Assembly (NCBI GenBank): GCA_020627705.1
Contig: JAHDGJ010000014.1
Location: 1-64,000, forward strand
Source of the DNA: Saprospiraceae bacterium
GTDB lineage: Bacteria > Bacteroidota > Bacteroidia > Chitinophagales > Saprospiraceae
Length of the DNA stretch: 64,000 nucleotides
Direction: 5' to 3'
Program-made: the position numbers and the translations under genes
Shown: piece by piece, positions 41,377 through 50,951 of the stretch
How the letters are laid out: each line of letters starts with the position of its first letter
Numbering within the stretch: the first letter of the stretch is position 1
The notes under the pieces: generated by a model
What the model was told of the DNA's origin: nothing
Seen by the model: only the letters and a program-made list of their open reading frames with translations
Database searches by the model: none

Positions 41377-43926
41377 ATGAGAACACTACCGAACCTAAAA
41401 GGCATAGCACTTTTGTGCTTATGCCAATTATATTTTCTTCCACATACTCTTGGACAGTCTCAATGTATAAGTGATAAGAACTACGAAAAGTTAATTTCTA
41501 AAGACGAAATTTTTTTTCAAAGAATTCAAGCCTTGGATAAATTAAAAATATCCAATTCGGATAGATCATCTTTGGGATGTACATCTGACAATAGTGTGGT
41601 AGTACCTGTCGCTGTGCATTATTTTGATCCTATTGATTGTTCTCAAAAGCAATGCTTATTAGATGCGGCACAAGCCCAAATTGATGTAATGAATGAAGCC
41701 TTTTCGGCATCTAACCTTGATTTAAGTTATTACACGACAACCTTAAATTCTCTTTGTAGCACAAGCTTTCCTTTGTCTCGAGCACCAATGGCGAATAATG
41801 GCACATGTGTTCAATTTTGTCTCGCAACTCAGGATCATCCAATTAGCTCAGGATTGATCGATGGAGAACCTGCCATTACGTTAAATCAAGAAACATGGCC
41901 TTCCGCAGGAATTGAATGGTCTGGTTATCTAAATATTTTTGTTAGTAGCCCTGCATCAGCAGGTCAGTCTTCAAGCACCTTAGGGATAAGCGCATTACCA
42001 GGAAGTGCAAATGGGGATGGTTTCTGGGTTAACTATGCTGTATTTGGAGGACCAGGATTCAGTTGTTTTTCGGGTGGTGAAATTAATAGTCATGCCAATT
42101 TCAATGAAGGTAAAACTTCTGTTCACGAAGCAGGACATTATTTTGGTTTACACCATGTATTTAGAGGTTCTGGCTGCGATGATGGGGACAGCAACCCCCC
42201 AGGACCGGTTGCAGTCATGGATACCCCTGAGCAAGATGACCCGCATTATGGTTGCCCAAGTATTAGTTCTTGTGCTAATGTACCCGCCAGTTGTACAGGA
42301 GGCTTAGATAACTTTTACAGTTATATGGATTACTCTAATGATGGTTGTATGGTACTTTTTACGGCAGATCAATCTGATGTAATCAACTTCTGGGGTAATT
42401 ATTTGACTTGGAAAGATGATGCTGTAACATGCGCTACTGCTTTAAGTGAGGTAAATTGTTCAGGACCAAGTTGCGATGATGGAATACAAAACGGCAACGA
42501 AACAGGAATAGATTGTGGTGGAAATATGTGCAATATGTGCAATTATCAATGTGGCGATAGTTTTGTAGACTCAGGTGGTACATCTTTATACTTTCCGAGT
42601 GAAAATAATACATGGACAATTTGTACAGCGCCAAGTCAGGTGATCAGTTTAAGTTTCACAGAATTTCAGATTGAAGATGGAGGACCAACAGGATGTTATG
42701 ATAAATTGGAGTTATTTGATGGCAATGATGAAACTGCGCCATCCATGGGAGTGTTTTGTGGAAATAATTTAAGCTCTGCCCCTGGTGAAGGATATATTGA
42801 ATCAAGTGCTTCTTGCTTGACAATTAAGTTTACTTCAGATGCATCTGTTCAAGAAACAGGCTGGGTAGCATTGGTAGGATGTTCTGATTCTGCTACCTGT
42901 GATGACGGTGTTCAAAACGGTACAGAAGAGGGGATAGATTGTGGAGGTATTTGTGGTCCTTGTCCAGAAACTTGTGGTGCTTCTTTTTTTGATGTTGGTG
43001 GTCCGACGGGCAATTACAACAATGGATCATTCGAAACCTTTTTATTTTGTCCAACAGAAGAAAATGAAAAAATTAAGGCAACTTTTACGTGGTCTGATAT
43101 AGAGTGTACATCAGGAAACGGAAGCAATGAAACAGGATGTTGGGATATGCTCAAAATATATGATGGACCAGACCAGAATTCTCTGATGTTAGGTAATTAT
43201 TGTGGAGAAGAAAGTGGGGATGGCGATACTCCTGGAGTCAGTGAAAATAACTTATTCGTAGGGATGCATGTTACCTCAACACACAGCAGTGGTTGTTTGT
43301 ATTTTACCTTTGAATCAGATAATTCTATAAATGAAACAGGCTGGGAAGCGTCCATAGAATGTGTTTCCTCAATTGTCCCCTTAGAGTTTCTAAGTATTGA
43401 AGCAAAAAGAATTAAGAATCATAACCTTTTGTATTGGTCCACTGCAAACGAGGTAAATAATTATGGATTCGTTATAGAACGAAGCTTAAATGGGATAGAT
43501 TTTGACAGCATTGGATTTCAGCTTGCCGTGGAGACTGGTGACGTTAACGAATATACTTTTGAAGACAGAGATTCTTCTTTGGAAGGGGTGGTATACTATA
43601 GATTGCAGCAAAGAGATTTTTCGGGAGAAAGATCTTTTAGCAAAATAATTTCGCTTGAAGTAATTCAACGAAAAAAACACAAGATATATCCAAACCCAAT
43701 TTTGGATTTAATTCATATTGACTTAGAAAGCCACAACAACAATACCTTTTTTGATGTACACGTTTATGATAAATTAGGTAGAGAGATGTTTAATTCGCAA
43801 GTGCAAGGAAAAAGTGAGCGTTTGATTATTGATACGAACCCATGGCCATCAGGAACTTATGTAGTGGTAGTTAAAAACGCAGGAACGGCTCAAATACGAA
43901 AACTCGTTAAAAATCACACCAACTGA
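41377..43926 (+). CDS. Secreted pappalysin-like (M43) metalloprotease with CUB-like domains and T9SS type A sorting domain
   Basis: The product has 849 residues with a signal peptide (IALLCLCQLYFLPHTLGQ). The zinc site HEAGHYFGLHH (250-260) is the M43 HExxHxxGxxH motif, followed by a Met-turn region SYMDYSNDGCMVLFT. Two CUB-like domains (about 390-505 and 535-665; paired Cys, LELFDGNDETAP and LKIYDGPDQNS) are each preceded by a CDDGxQNGxExGIDCGG linker. The end (about 760-849; KIYPNPILDLIHI) is a T9SS type A sorting domain. It is thus a calcium-dependent protease exported by T9SS to digest proteins outside the cell; substrate unknown. Confidence 0.9.
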   Translation: MRTLPNLKGIALLCLCQLYFLPHTLGQSQCISDKNYEKLISKDEIFFQRIQALDKLKISNSDRSSLGCTSDNSVVVPVAVHYFDPIDCSQKQCLLDAAQAQIDVMNEAFSASNLDLSYYTTTLNSLCSTSFPLSRAPMANNGTCVQFCLATQDHPISSGLIDGEPAITLNQETWPSAGIEWSGYLNIFVSSPASAGQSSSTLGISALPGSANGDGFWVNYAVFGGPGFSCFSGGEINSHANFNEGKTSVHEAGHYFGLHHVFRGSGCDDGDSNPPGPVAVMDTPEQDDPHYGCPSISSCANVPASCTGGLDNFYSYMDYSNDGCMVLFTADQSDVINFWGNYLTWKDDAVTCATALSEVNCSGPSCDDGIQNGNETGIDCGGNMCNMCNYQCGDSFVDSGGTSLYFPSENNTWTICTAPSQVISLSFTEFQIEDGGPTGCYDKLELFDGNDETAPSMGVFCGNNLSSAPGEGYIESSASCLTIKFTSDASVQETGWVALVGCSDSATCDDGVQNGTEEGIDCGGICGPCPETCGASFFDVGGPTGNYNNGSFETFLFCPTEENEKIKATFTWSDIECTSGNGSNETGCWDMLKIYDGPDQNSLMLGNYCGEESGDGDTPGVSENNLFVGMHVTSTHSSGCLYFTFESDNSINETGWEASIECVSSIVPLEFLSIEAKRIKNHNLLYWSTANEVNNYGFVIERSLNGIDFDSIGFQLAVETGDVNEYTFEDRDSSLEGVVYYRLQQRDFSGERSFSKIISLEVIQRKKHKIYPNPILDLIHIDLESHNNNTFFDVHVYDKLGREMFNSQVQGKSERLIIDTNPWPSGTYVVVVKNAGTAQIRKLVKNHTN

Positions 43927-44052
43927 TTTATTTACATAACAGCAAGCTAAGTTTTTTCGTAATTTCGACAATATATCGCCTACCTGGGTGCTGTTAATCC
44001 CAAAGTGTAACAGTCATTTTCTTTATACGTTATAAACCTAGAATCATTAGTT

Positions 44053-45225
44053 ATGAGAAAAGGATTTACTGTAGTTGTTTTGTTGTCATTTTTTTTATCC
44101 GGTTGGTCTCAGGGAATAGAGTTTTTTGAGGGAACGTGGAAAGAAGCGCTGGAGTTATCTAGCAAGGAAGACAAATTAATCTTTGTGGATGCTTATACCA
44201 CTTGGTGTGGACCTTGCAAACGGATGGCTAAAATGGTGTTCACACAAGAAGAAGTAGGAGCTGTCTATAATCAGAAGTTTATCAACATTAAGATGGACAT
44301 GGAGGCAGAAAAAAACATGGAATTCATTTCGAATTATCCTGTGAGTGCATATCCAACCTTATTATTCATAAGTGGGGATGGCTCAGTGGTGCACAAAGAG
44401 GTAGGTGGAAAAGATGTAAATGCGTTTTTAGGTCTGGTGGATATAGTTGATAAGAAATTCGATAGAAGTTTAGCATATGTAGAAGAATACGAGGCAGGAC
44501 GAAGAGATTATGAATTTGTTTTGAAATACATAGAATCCTTAAATAAATCCTCTAAATCAAGCGTTAAGGTAAGTAATGATTTTATTCGCTCGAGGCCTGA
44601 ATTGTCAGAGGAGCAATGGACGGCATTTTATTATGAGGCGGCTTCAGAAATTGACAGCAGACTTTTTGATGAATTTATAGCAAGAAAGGATCTTTTGCTA
44701 AAATCATATTCGGAAGAACAAGTAAAAACTAAGGTGCGATCAGCAGCTGACAACACGGTGCTTAAAGCAATTAATTATGAAATGATGAGCCTGGTAGATG
44801 AGGCAATCCAGAAGTATAAATTGTTTCATCCCAAAAAGGAAAGTAGATTATACGAAATGGAATCTAAAATGCACTTTTATAAAGGAACCGGAAATGTGGA
44901 TAAATTTTTAGACCAGGCTCAATTGGTCTTTAAAAAAGGCATCAAAAAAAATAATAAAAAGCTAACCACTTTGTTGGAAGGGCTTGCAGAATATAAGTCA
45001 AACCCTAAAGCCAAGGACTTGATGATTACTATTGGTAGTCAAATGGTTAAAAATGAAGAGTCCTGGAAAACAGTGATGACTTATACCAATATTTTGATGC
45101 TCCATGAAAAATATGACGATGCGTTAAAAAATGGCAACAAAGCATTAGAAATGACGGAGGATCCAAAAGAAATGCGTTTGACTAAAGGGGTTTTAGAACG
45201 CGTTAAAAGACAGTTGCAGTCCTGA
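44053..45225 (+). CDS. Secreted thioredoxin-fold protein, first of a paralogous pair
   Basis: The product has 390 residues with a signal peptide (VVVLLSFFLSGWSQ). A thioredoxin domain with active site WCGPC (C52, C55) occupies about 20-140. The remaining 250 residues are helical, with charged, TPR-like repeats near the end (MTYTNILMLHEKYDDALKNG). It probably reduces or isomerises disulfides of exported proteins. Its stop overlaps the start codon of the next gene by one base (TGATG), so the two are made together. Confidence 0.85.
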   Translation: MRKGFTVVVLLSFFLSGWSQGIEFFEGTWKEALELSSKEDKLIFVDAYTTWCGPCKRMAKMVFTQEEVGAVYNQKFINIKMDMEAEKNMEFISNYPVSAYPTLLFISGDGSVVHKEVGGKDVNAFLGLVDIVDKKFDRSLAYVEEYEAGRRDYEFVLKYIESLNKSSKSSVKVSNDFIRSRPELSEEQWTAFYYEAASEIDSRLFDEFIARKDLLLKSYSEEQVKTKVRSAADNTVLKAINYEMMSLVDEAIQKYKLFHPKKESRLYEMESKMHFYKGTGNVDKFLDQAQLVFKKGIKKNNKKLTTLLEGLAEYKSNPKAKDLMITIGSQMVKNEESWKTVMTYTNILMLHEKYDDALKNGNKALEMTEDPKEMRLTKGVLERVKRQLQS

Positions 45226-46607
45226 TGAGACACGTAGGAGTCATACTTTTTTTCTTACTTTTCGTTTGTGTTCATAACACTACGAGTCAAAGCGTTCGGT
45301 TTCTAAATAATAATTTGGACAATGCGATCTCTATGGCCCAGAGGTCGAATAAATTAATTTTTGTAGACACCTATGCTCCATGGTGTAAGCCGTGTAAAAA
45401 AATGGAGAGGGAGTTTAGAAACCCTAAACTTGCAAACTACTTTAATAAAACTTTTGTAAATATTCGAATCGATATGGATTCGGAAATGGGCAAACAGGTA
45501 CACAGAAATTATGATGTAATTTTTTTGCCAACTTTAATGATTTTAGATCAAGAAGGCAGAATTAAATATAAAGTAGATCGATTAATGTCCGCCAATGCGC
45601 TTCTTGACATTGCGCAGAAAATTGCTGAACCGGAAATATATTCTCGAAAACCAGCCGAGACCTATACAGAGAAATCAGTCCCTTCTATACCAGAAAAACG
45701 AATAGTTGAAGACGTAGCTGTTGAAGAGCGCGTAAAAAAAGACCCGTTGCCGGTTACCGTTCCTGCAGACCAAAAGGCAACCCAGAAAACCCAAGCCCCA
45801 AAAGTTGACGTTGATATTGTATATAATGAAGAAACCAACATAATTGAGGGGACCATTACAGAAGAAAAAATACTACATATTTTTGATGATGAGTCCACAG
45901 ATTTGCCGCCTAGTTTATTGAAACATCAAGCATATCTTTCGCTACAGTTAATGGATGGCAGTCACAAACAGGCATCACAGAAATATTTAGATACCCAAAC
46001 GGATTGGAACACAAAGGAAAACATGCAGTTTATTTATGATTTTCTTTATACCACCGATTCGAAAGAATTCCAGCACTTGCTAAACAATAAAGCCTCTTAT
46101 GAAGAACTTGTGGGAAAGGAAAGGGTATATCAAACTATATCTATCCTGGTTTACGATCGTTTAGACAGAGGTTTCCCAAGACCTACCCTAGAAGAAACAA
46201 AGGATTTATTTACCTACTTGGATGTAGAGAACTTTGAAAAACTTGCTTACGAACATTATTTGGAGCAGTTACATAAGGATGAAAAATTTGATGAATTCAA
46301 AGTTAAAGCCGAAGAATATATACAAAAAGTAACGGCTAAAAATGACCAAATTTGGTACCGATTAGCGAACATTAATTCAGAAACCGAACAAGGTTTGGAT
46401 CGTAGTTTGAGCTGCATTAATGAAGCTATAAAACTGAACCCTTACAATTATCAATACTATGATACTCAAGCTTACTTGTTTTATCTAAAGGGTAAAAAGA
46501 GAAAAGCACTCTCTTCAGCAAACAAATCAAAATCAATTGCTGAGAAAAACGGACAAGTAAATGAAGATATTGATATCCTTATTCAAATGATCAACGAAGA
46601 TCTTTAA
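45225..46607 (+). CDS. Secreted thioredoxin-fold protein with CKPC active site, second of the pair
   Basis: The product has 460 residues with a signal peptide (GVILFFLLFVCVHNTTSQ). A thioredoxin domain with WCKPC (C54, C57) lies at about 24-145. It is followed by a Pro/Glu/Lys-rich linker (about 155-215) and a helical C-terminal region with a TPR-like end (LDRSLSCINEAIKLNPYN). Lys replaces Gly in the active site, which changes redox potential in known thioredoxin-fold proteins. It is paralogous to, and translationally coupled with, the preceding gene, and ends 4 bp from the convergent exonuclease gene. Confidence 0.85.
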   Translation: MRHVGVILFFLLFVCVHNTTSQSVRFLNNNLDNAISMAQRSNKLIFVDTYAPWCKPCKKMEREFRNPKLANYFNKTFVNIRIDMDSEMGKQVHRNYDVIFLPTLMILDQEGRIKYKVDRLMSANALLDIAQKIAEPEIYSRKPAETYTEKSVPSIPEKRIVEDVAVEERVKKDPLPVTVPADQKATQKTQAPKVDVDIVYNEETNIIEGTITEEKILHIFDDESTDLPPSLLKHQAYLSLQLMDGSHKQASQKYLDTQTDWNTKENMQFIYDFLYTTDSKEFQHLLNNKASYEELVGKERVYQTISILVYDRLDRGFPRPTLEETKDLFTYLDVENFEKLAYEHYLEQLHKDEKFDEFKVKAEEYIQKVTAKNDQIWYRLANINSETEQGLDRSLSCINEAIKLNPYNYQYYDTQAYLFYLKGKKRKALSSANKSKSIAEKNGQVNEDIDILIQMINEDL

Positions 46608-46611
46608 TTCA

Positions 46612-47376
46612 TTATTTTAAGCCTAGCACTACAGCACAATGATCAGAGTGTTTGGCATCTTTTCTGTGTTCCAAACCAATTACTTTGTTTTTTAAACCAT
46701 CCGAAACAGAAATGTAATCAATACGCCAACCTTTGTTGCGGTCTCGAGAACCAGCCCGATAACTCCACCAACTAAATTCTTGTTTTTCAGGATGTAAAAT
46801 TCTAAAAGAATCGTGTAGATGTTTTGAAAACCATTTGTCCATCCAAGCCCTTTCTTCCGGTCTAAACCCTGAGGGTTTATCTTTTCTTGTAGGGTTATGA
46901 ATATCCAAATCTCCATGAACTACATTATAATCTCCAAGTACAATAACTTCCTTATATTTTTTTCGAATCTTCGAAAACCATTTTTCAAAATCCTTTAAAA
47001 AGTCAAGCTTAAACGCATGCCTTTCTTCACTGCTGGATCCCGAAGGGAAGTAGCAATTTAGAAGTGCAAAATCTTTAAATTCTGTAAGCAGAACCCGTCC
47101 TTCAATGTCATATTTTTTGTTGGACATTCCTATCATGGTGCTGGTGGCTGCTGTTTTAGAATAGGTGGCCACTCCACTATATCCTTTTTTCTCTGCCGAA
47201 TGCCAATAGTGGTTGGTGTATCCAAGATCAGAAAACAATTGGTGATCTATTTGATCAGGTTGAGATTTAGTTTCTTGAAAACATACTATATCAGGGTTTT
47301 CTTCTTTTAGCCATGTCAACAAGTCTTTCTTCAACGCAGCTCTTAATCCGTTAACATTGTAACTTACTATTTTCAT
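46612..47376 (-). CDS. xth: Exodeoxyribonuclease III
   Basis: The product has 254 residues. It is an AP endonuclease and 3'-5' exonuclease of base-excision repair. Family motifs are SYNVNGLRAA, CFQETKSQPDQ (metal-binding Glu), LGDYNVVHGDLD, FSWWSYRAGSRDRNKGWRID and the C-terminal KHSDHCAVVL with the catalytic Asp-His. Its ATG overlaps the stop of the upstream 241-aa gene (ATGA), so the two form an operon. Confidence 0.95.
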   Translation of the reverse strand: MKIVSYNVNGLRAALKKDLLTWLKEENPDIVCFQETKSQPDQIDHQLFSDLGYTNHYWHSAEKKGYSGVATYSKTAATSTMIGMSNKKYDIEGRVLLTEFKDFALLNCYFPSGSSSEERHAFKLDFLKDFEKWFSKIRKKYKEVIVLGDYNVVHGDLDIHNPTRKDKPSGFRPEERAWMDKWFSKHLHDSFRILHPEKQEFSWWSYRAGSRDRNKGWRIDYISVSDGLKNKVIGLEHRKDAKHSDHCAVVLGLK

Positions 47377-48098
47377 AGAAATGGATTTGTAGTATACCCA
47401 AAATCAGCTAACGAATCACTTGCCAAGAAGTTATCCATTTTTAGCTCAATTTTCATATTGTGATTTAATGCATAATATGCGCCATTGTGTTGTTCCCAAT
47501 TTTCCCAACTTGCATACATACCTTTTACAGGTATAATACTGGTCCACATTTTATAGCCCGTTGGTCTAAAATTTTCATCTAGAATCCATAAATAAGAATC
47601 CCCTGGAGTAACACCACCAGATTCATATTCTACAAGCAGGGCTTCTTTTCCTTCTTCTAAAACAATCTTTCTTGTGGTGCCCGGATCTAAGACCTTGAAT
47701 GGGGCAAACATCCAAAACGAATCATTACACCATAAGCTCCAAGCTTTATTCAAAAGCTTTTTCCGCTGGTCTTCATCTTCAACTATTTTTTGGCCACTAA
47801 ATACTTGACCTTCTTGTGTATCTAGCTGCATGACTACTTTATGATCATCCCATTCTATAATGGCTTTGTTGTTTTGTTTATCAAAAAAATAATGGTGCCC
47901 TCTAGGAAAGGACCACCGGAAATAGTTTGTTTTCGCATATGCTTCGTGATTAACTGCAGCGAGTACTTTTTGAGCCAATTGATCCGCTTTACTTCCTCCT
48001 TCACCTTCGGGTTTTTTCTCACTAAATATTACTATGGCAAGAAGGGCGATGCCTATCAAAATGAGCATGACATAAAAAGCTCTTTTTAGATATTTCAT
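47373..48098 (-). CDS. Hypothetical membrane-anchored or exported protein
   Basis: The product has 241 residues with an N-terminal hydrophobic segment (FYVMLILIGIALLAIVIF), either a signal anchor or an uncleaved signal. The body is mixed alpha/beta with a Trp-rich pattern (NYFRWSFPRGHHYFFDK, AWSLWCNDSFWMFAPFKV, YLWILDENFRPTGYKMW), which I cannot place in a named family. The layout recalls LolA-like or outer-membrane-lipoprotein-sorting folds, but weakly. It is cotranscribed with xth through an ATGA overlap and is divergent from the GT2 glycosyltransferase gene. Confidence 0.7.
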   Translation of the reverse strand: MKYLKRAFYVMLILIGIALLAIVIFSEKKPEGEGGSKADQLAQKVLAAVNHEAYAKTNYFRWSFPRGHHYFFDKQNNKAIIEWDDHKVVMQLDTQEGQVFSGQKIVEDEDQRKKLLNKAWSLWCNDSFWMFAPFKVLDPGTTRKIVLEEGKEALLVEYESGGVTPGDSYLWILDENFRPTGYKMWTSIIPVKGMYASWENWEQHNGAYYALNHNMKIELKMDNFLASDSLADFGYTTNPFL

Positions 48099-48137
48099 TT
48101 GGTACTTATTTTTTTAGTGATGGTATATCTTTACAAA

Positions 48138-48878
48138 ATGTATAATGGTAAAAAGGTTGTAGTTGTTCTACCTGCGTATAATGCGGCACTTACATTAGAA
48201 AAAACATTTCGAGAAATCCCTTTGGATTTGGTCGATGATGTGATTCTCTGCGACGATGCAAGTAAGGACAATACTTTGGAAGTAGGAAGAAAATTGGGAA
48301 TAAATCACTTAATTAGGCACGAACAAAACAAGGGATATGGCGGCAATCAAAAGTCTCTCTATAACAAAGCCATAGAAATTAAAGGGGACATCGTAATAAT
48401 GCTTCATCCAGATTATCAATATACCCCAAAATTGATTCCCGCAATGGTAAACATTATTGGTGATGACTTATATCCTGTGGTGTTGGGTTCTCGTATTTTA
48501 GGGAAAGGAGCTTTGAAAGGAGGGATGCCCGTGTATAAGTATGTTGCCAATCGATTGCTCACAGCCTTTCAAAACTTTTTAGTCGGTTATAAGTTGTCGG
48601 AGTACCATACAGGATATAGAGCATTTGACGCGAAAGTTTTGCATGCCATTAATTTTAATCAAAACTCAGATGACTTCATTTTTGACAATCAAATGTTGTC
48701 TCAGATAATTTTTAAGGGATTTGACATTGGTGAAGTAACATGTCCCACTAAGTATTTTGAGGAAGCATCCTCAATTAATTTCTCTAGAAGTGTGAAATAT
48801 GGACTAGGAGTTATTGGAGTTTCAATCAAACATTTTTTACAGAGATTGGGTCTAGCCAGATTTTCTTTATACAAATAA
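48138..48878 (+). CDS. Glycosyltransferase family 2 (dolichol-phosphate-mannose-synthase-like)
   Basis: The product has 246 residues from the ATG at 48138. Earlier TTG, GTG and ATG codons in frame overlap the divergent gene's promoter, and MYNGKKVVVVLPAYN is the family's normal beginning. The GT-A fold shows VVVLPAYNAA, DDASKDNT and a DPD-like HPDYQY metal site, followed by the HTGYRAFDAKVL acceptor loop. It has no C-terminal membrane helices, so it probably transfers a sugar to a polyprenyl phosphate or envelope glycan at the membrane surface. Confidence 0.85.
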   Translation: MYNGKKVVVVLPAYNAALTLEKTFREIPLDLVDDVILCDDASKDNTLEVGRKLGINHLIRHEQNKGYGGNQKSLYNKAIEIKGDIVIMLHPDYQYTPKLIPAMVNIIGDDLYPVVLGSRILGKGALKGGMPVYKYVANRLLTAFQNFLVGYKLSEYHTGYRAFDAKVLHAINFNQNSDDFIFDNQMLSQIIFKGFDIGEVTCPTKYFEEASSINFSRSVKYGLGVIGVSIKHFLQRLGLARFSLYK

Positions 48879-48885
48879 CAAGGTC

Positions 48886-49842
48886 ATGAAAACAAAATCT
48901 TTAATATTTTTTGGGCTTTTTTCTTTTTTGACCTATGGCCAAAACGAGCCCATATTTATCCAAAAAGCAGTTGATAACTATGTTGAGTTGTACAATAAAA
49001 AAAGTTTTGATAAAATTTTTGACGCCTATGCAAAGAGTATGCAGGAGTTTATGCCAAAGGCCAAAACCATTGAATATCATCAATCTGTATATGAGGGATT
49101 AGGACAATTGGAATCGAGAAAATTTGAAAAAATAGATAATCAAGGTTTTTGTATTTATAACGCAAAGTTTAGCCTAGGAGGAAATTGGACTTTAATGATA
49201 GGTATAGATACGAAAGGAAAAGTGAATGGAATTTCGCACAGACCCAGACCTAAGGAGGTCAATTTAGAAATAAAATCAGTTGGACTCCCAGTAAAAGGGG
49301 AATGGTTTGTATTCTGGGGTGGAGATACTGAAGAACAAAATTATCATGTTATCCACGAAGGCCAAGCCGCAGCTTTTGATCTTGTAGTAGTCGATGAAAA
49401 AGGTTCTAGTTTTAAGAATGATGGAAAATCTAATGAAGATTATTATGCTTTTGGTAAGGAAATTTATTCGCCAGTAAATGGAGAAATTGTACAGGCAGTA
49501 GATGGTGTTAAGGATAATGTCCCAGGAGTAATGAACAGAAGATTTGTTCCAGGAAATTCTATAATCATACGCACTGATAATGGAGAATATGTGTTCTTAT
49601 CCCATTTTAAGCAACATACTATTTTGGTAAAACAAGGACAAAAGGTAAAGAAAGGGACGTTGTTAGGACTGTGTGGAAATTCTGGAAATTCAAGCGAGGC
49701 ACATTTGCATTTTCACATACAGAATAAAGAAAGTTCCGATGGAGCTAAGGCCATTAAGTGCTACTTTGAAGAAATTAATGTAAATGGTAAAACCAAAAAA
49801 GAATACAGTCCAGTGAGAGGAGAGATTATTACTGAAATATAA
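48886..49842 (+). CDS. M23-family peptidase (peptidoglycan endopeptidase-like), exported
   Basis: The product has 318 residues with a signal peptide (LIFFGLFSFLTYGQ). An N-terminal domain (about 22-115) resembles DUF3887-type NTF2-like folds. The LytM/M23 domain follows: HVIHEGQAAAFDLV, PVNGEIVQAVDG, VFLSHFKQHTILVKQGQKV and GNSGNSSEAHLHFHIQ, with the HxH zinc ligands at its end. The first His lies in HEGQAAAFDLV and D in the same strand. It probably cuts cell-wall peptide bonds. It follows the GT2 gene by 7 bp on the same strand. Confidence 0.85.
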   Translation: MKTKSLIFFGLFSFLTYGQNEPIFIQKAVDNYVELYNKKSFDKIFDAYAKSMQEFMPKAKTIEYHQSVYEGLGQLESRKFEKIDNQGFCIYNAKFSLGGNWTLMIGIDTKGKVNGISHRPRPKEVNLEIKSVGLPVKGEWFVFWGGDTEEQNYHVIHEGQAAAFDLVVVDEKGSSFKNDGKSNEDYYAFGKEIYSPVNGEIVQAVDGVKDNVPGVMNRRFVPGNSIIIRTDNGEYVFLSHFKQHTILVKQGQKVKKGTLLGLCGNSGNSSEAHLHFHIQNKESSDGAKAIKCYFEEINVNGKTKKEYSPVRGEIITEI

Positions 49843-49892
49843 ACAGCCTAAACAAAACATCATTTTTGCGGTAGCAAAAACAAGTATTGTAT

Positions 49893-50117
49893 ATGAACGA
49901 ACAGCCCAATAATCCTTTACACGGAGTTAAACTAGCAACTATAGTAGAATCTCTTGTAGACAATTATGGATTTGAATGGTTGGCGGAAGAAATCAATATT
50001 AATTGCTTTAAAAACGACCCTTCTGTAAAATCCAGCTTAAAATTTCTCAGGAAAACGCCATGGGCTAGAGATAAAGTTGAGCAACTTTATCTTGACACCA
50101 TTGCCAGGAAAAGATAG
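49893..50117 (+). CDS. VF530 family DNA-binding protein (DUF2132)
   Basis: The product has 74 residues from the ATG at 49893; the TTG two codons earlier is unlikely. The pattern [28 protein letters not shown] and [17 protein letters not shown] (cores [13 protein letters not shown] and [13 protein letters not shown]) is diagnostic of VF530, a small helical DNA-binding family of unknown physiological role. It stands between the M23 gene and the broken DUF2306 gene. Confidence 0.9.
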   Translation: MNEQPNNPLHGVKLATIVESLVDNYGFEWLAEEININCFKNDPSVKSSLKFLRKTPWARDKVEQLYLDTIARKR

Positions 50118-50118
50118 T

Positions 50119-50639
50119 CTACGAAGCAGTTTTAGCATATGAAATAATACCTAAGGCTACCAAAATATTTGGTACCCAACTCACCCATGCTACGATATCA
50201 TAGGCTTTAGTGAAGTTCCCATCGAAATAAATAGTCAAAATGGGAAGCCAAACTCTTAACGTAACTGCACCCCAGCAAGCAGCATAACTTAGAATCATAA
50301 AATTTTTGTGTCGGCGAATGTTTCGATTTAAAATTGCTCGATATGAGATTAGTGTAGGACAAAGATTACATAAGCTTTACCTATTAATCTATGGGTATGT
50401 ATATAATTTTTTCTTAGGCTCGGTATAAATTGAAGCCAACCAATGAGTAAGGCCAATCCGCCACAGAAAATATGGAGCTTGAAGCCTATTTGCCATAAGG
50501 CATCAGCTAAAAGCTCATTTGTCTTTGTTTGAAGCAATCCGTTTTCTTGAATTCCAGTTGGAAGTATATACGCCAAAGGATATAGCGCAATGGCCACGGA
50601 AAAAAAGCCAAAGAGGAACCAGAATATTTTTTTTATCAT
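50119..50639 (-). pseudogene. DUF2306 membrane protein gene with internal deletion and frameshift
   Basis: The first 96 codons (50639 to 50349) give MIKKIFWFLFGFFSVAIAL, then HIFCGGLALLIGWLQF and HTHRLIGKAYVIFVLH, and then stop. Another minus-strand frame continues downstream to a stop at 50119 with AILNRNIRRHKNFMILSY, GAVTLRVWLPIL and AYDIVAWVSWVPNILVAL. These are the first and last parts of one DUF2306 domain (four-helix membrane protein). About 40 residues that normally join them, including one membrane helix, are missing, and the frame is shifted at the junction near 50340-50355. The gene is therefore broken; the original function of DUF2306 proteins is unknown. Confidence 0.8.
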
Positions 50640-50648
50640 GATTTAAAC

Positions 50649-50683
50649 TAAAAAAAAAGGCGCACTTGATACAAGTACGCCTT
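50649..50683 (-). terminator. tatA terminator
   Basis: On the minus strand AAGGCGTACTTG pairs with CAAGTGCGCCTT (one mismatch) around a 3-nt loop, followed by a run of T. It lies 22 bp after the tatA stop. Confidence 0.8.
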
Positions 50684-50704
50684 CAAAATATTTTTTTAAC
50701 AGGA

Positions 50705-50899
50705 TTATTTTTCCTTGTCGTCTATTTCTTTCATGCCTTCTTTAACTTCCTCTTCTATCGTTGCGCGAGCATTATTAAATTCTTTGATTCCTCTTCCCAA
50801 ACCTCTCATTAATTCAGGAATTTTTCTCCCTCCGAATAGTAGTAACACAACTACTAAAATTACTAATCCCTGTGGTCCAATTAAATTTCCAAGTAGCAT
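50705..50899 (-). CDS. tatA: Twin-arginine translocase TatA/TatE subunit
   Basis: The product has 64 residues. It forms the protein-conducting assembly of the Tat pathway for folded proteins. The N-terminal helix with the family pattern [22 protein letters not shown] (cores [18 protein letters not shown]) and an amphipathic GLGRGIKEF helix are present, followed by an acidic tail. tatC is not in this window. It has its own terminator and a separate upstream region. Confidence 0.92.
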   Translation of the reverse strand: MLLGNLIGPQGLVILVVVLLLFGGRKIPELMRGLGRGIKEFNNARATIEEEVKEGMKEIDDKEK

Positions 50900-50951
50900 C
50901 TTAGTCTAATTTGATGGCAAGTTACAATATATATTTCTGAGATTCAATAAA

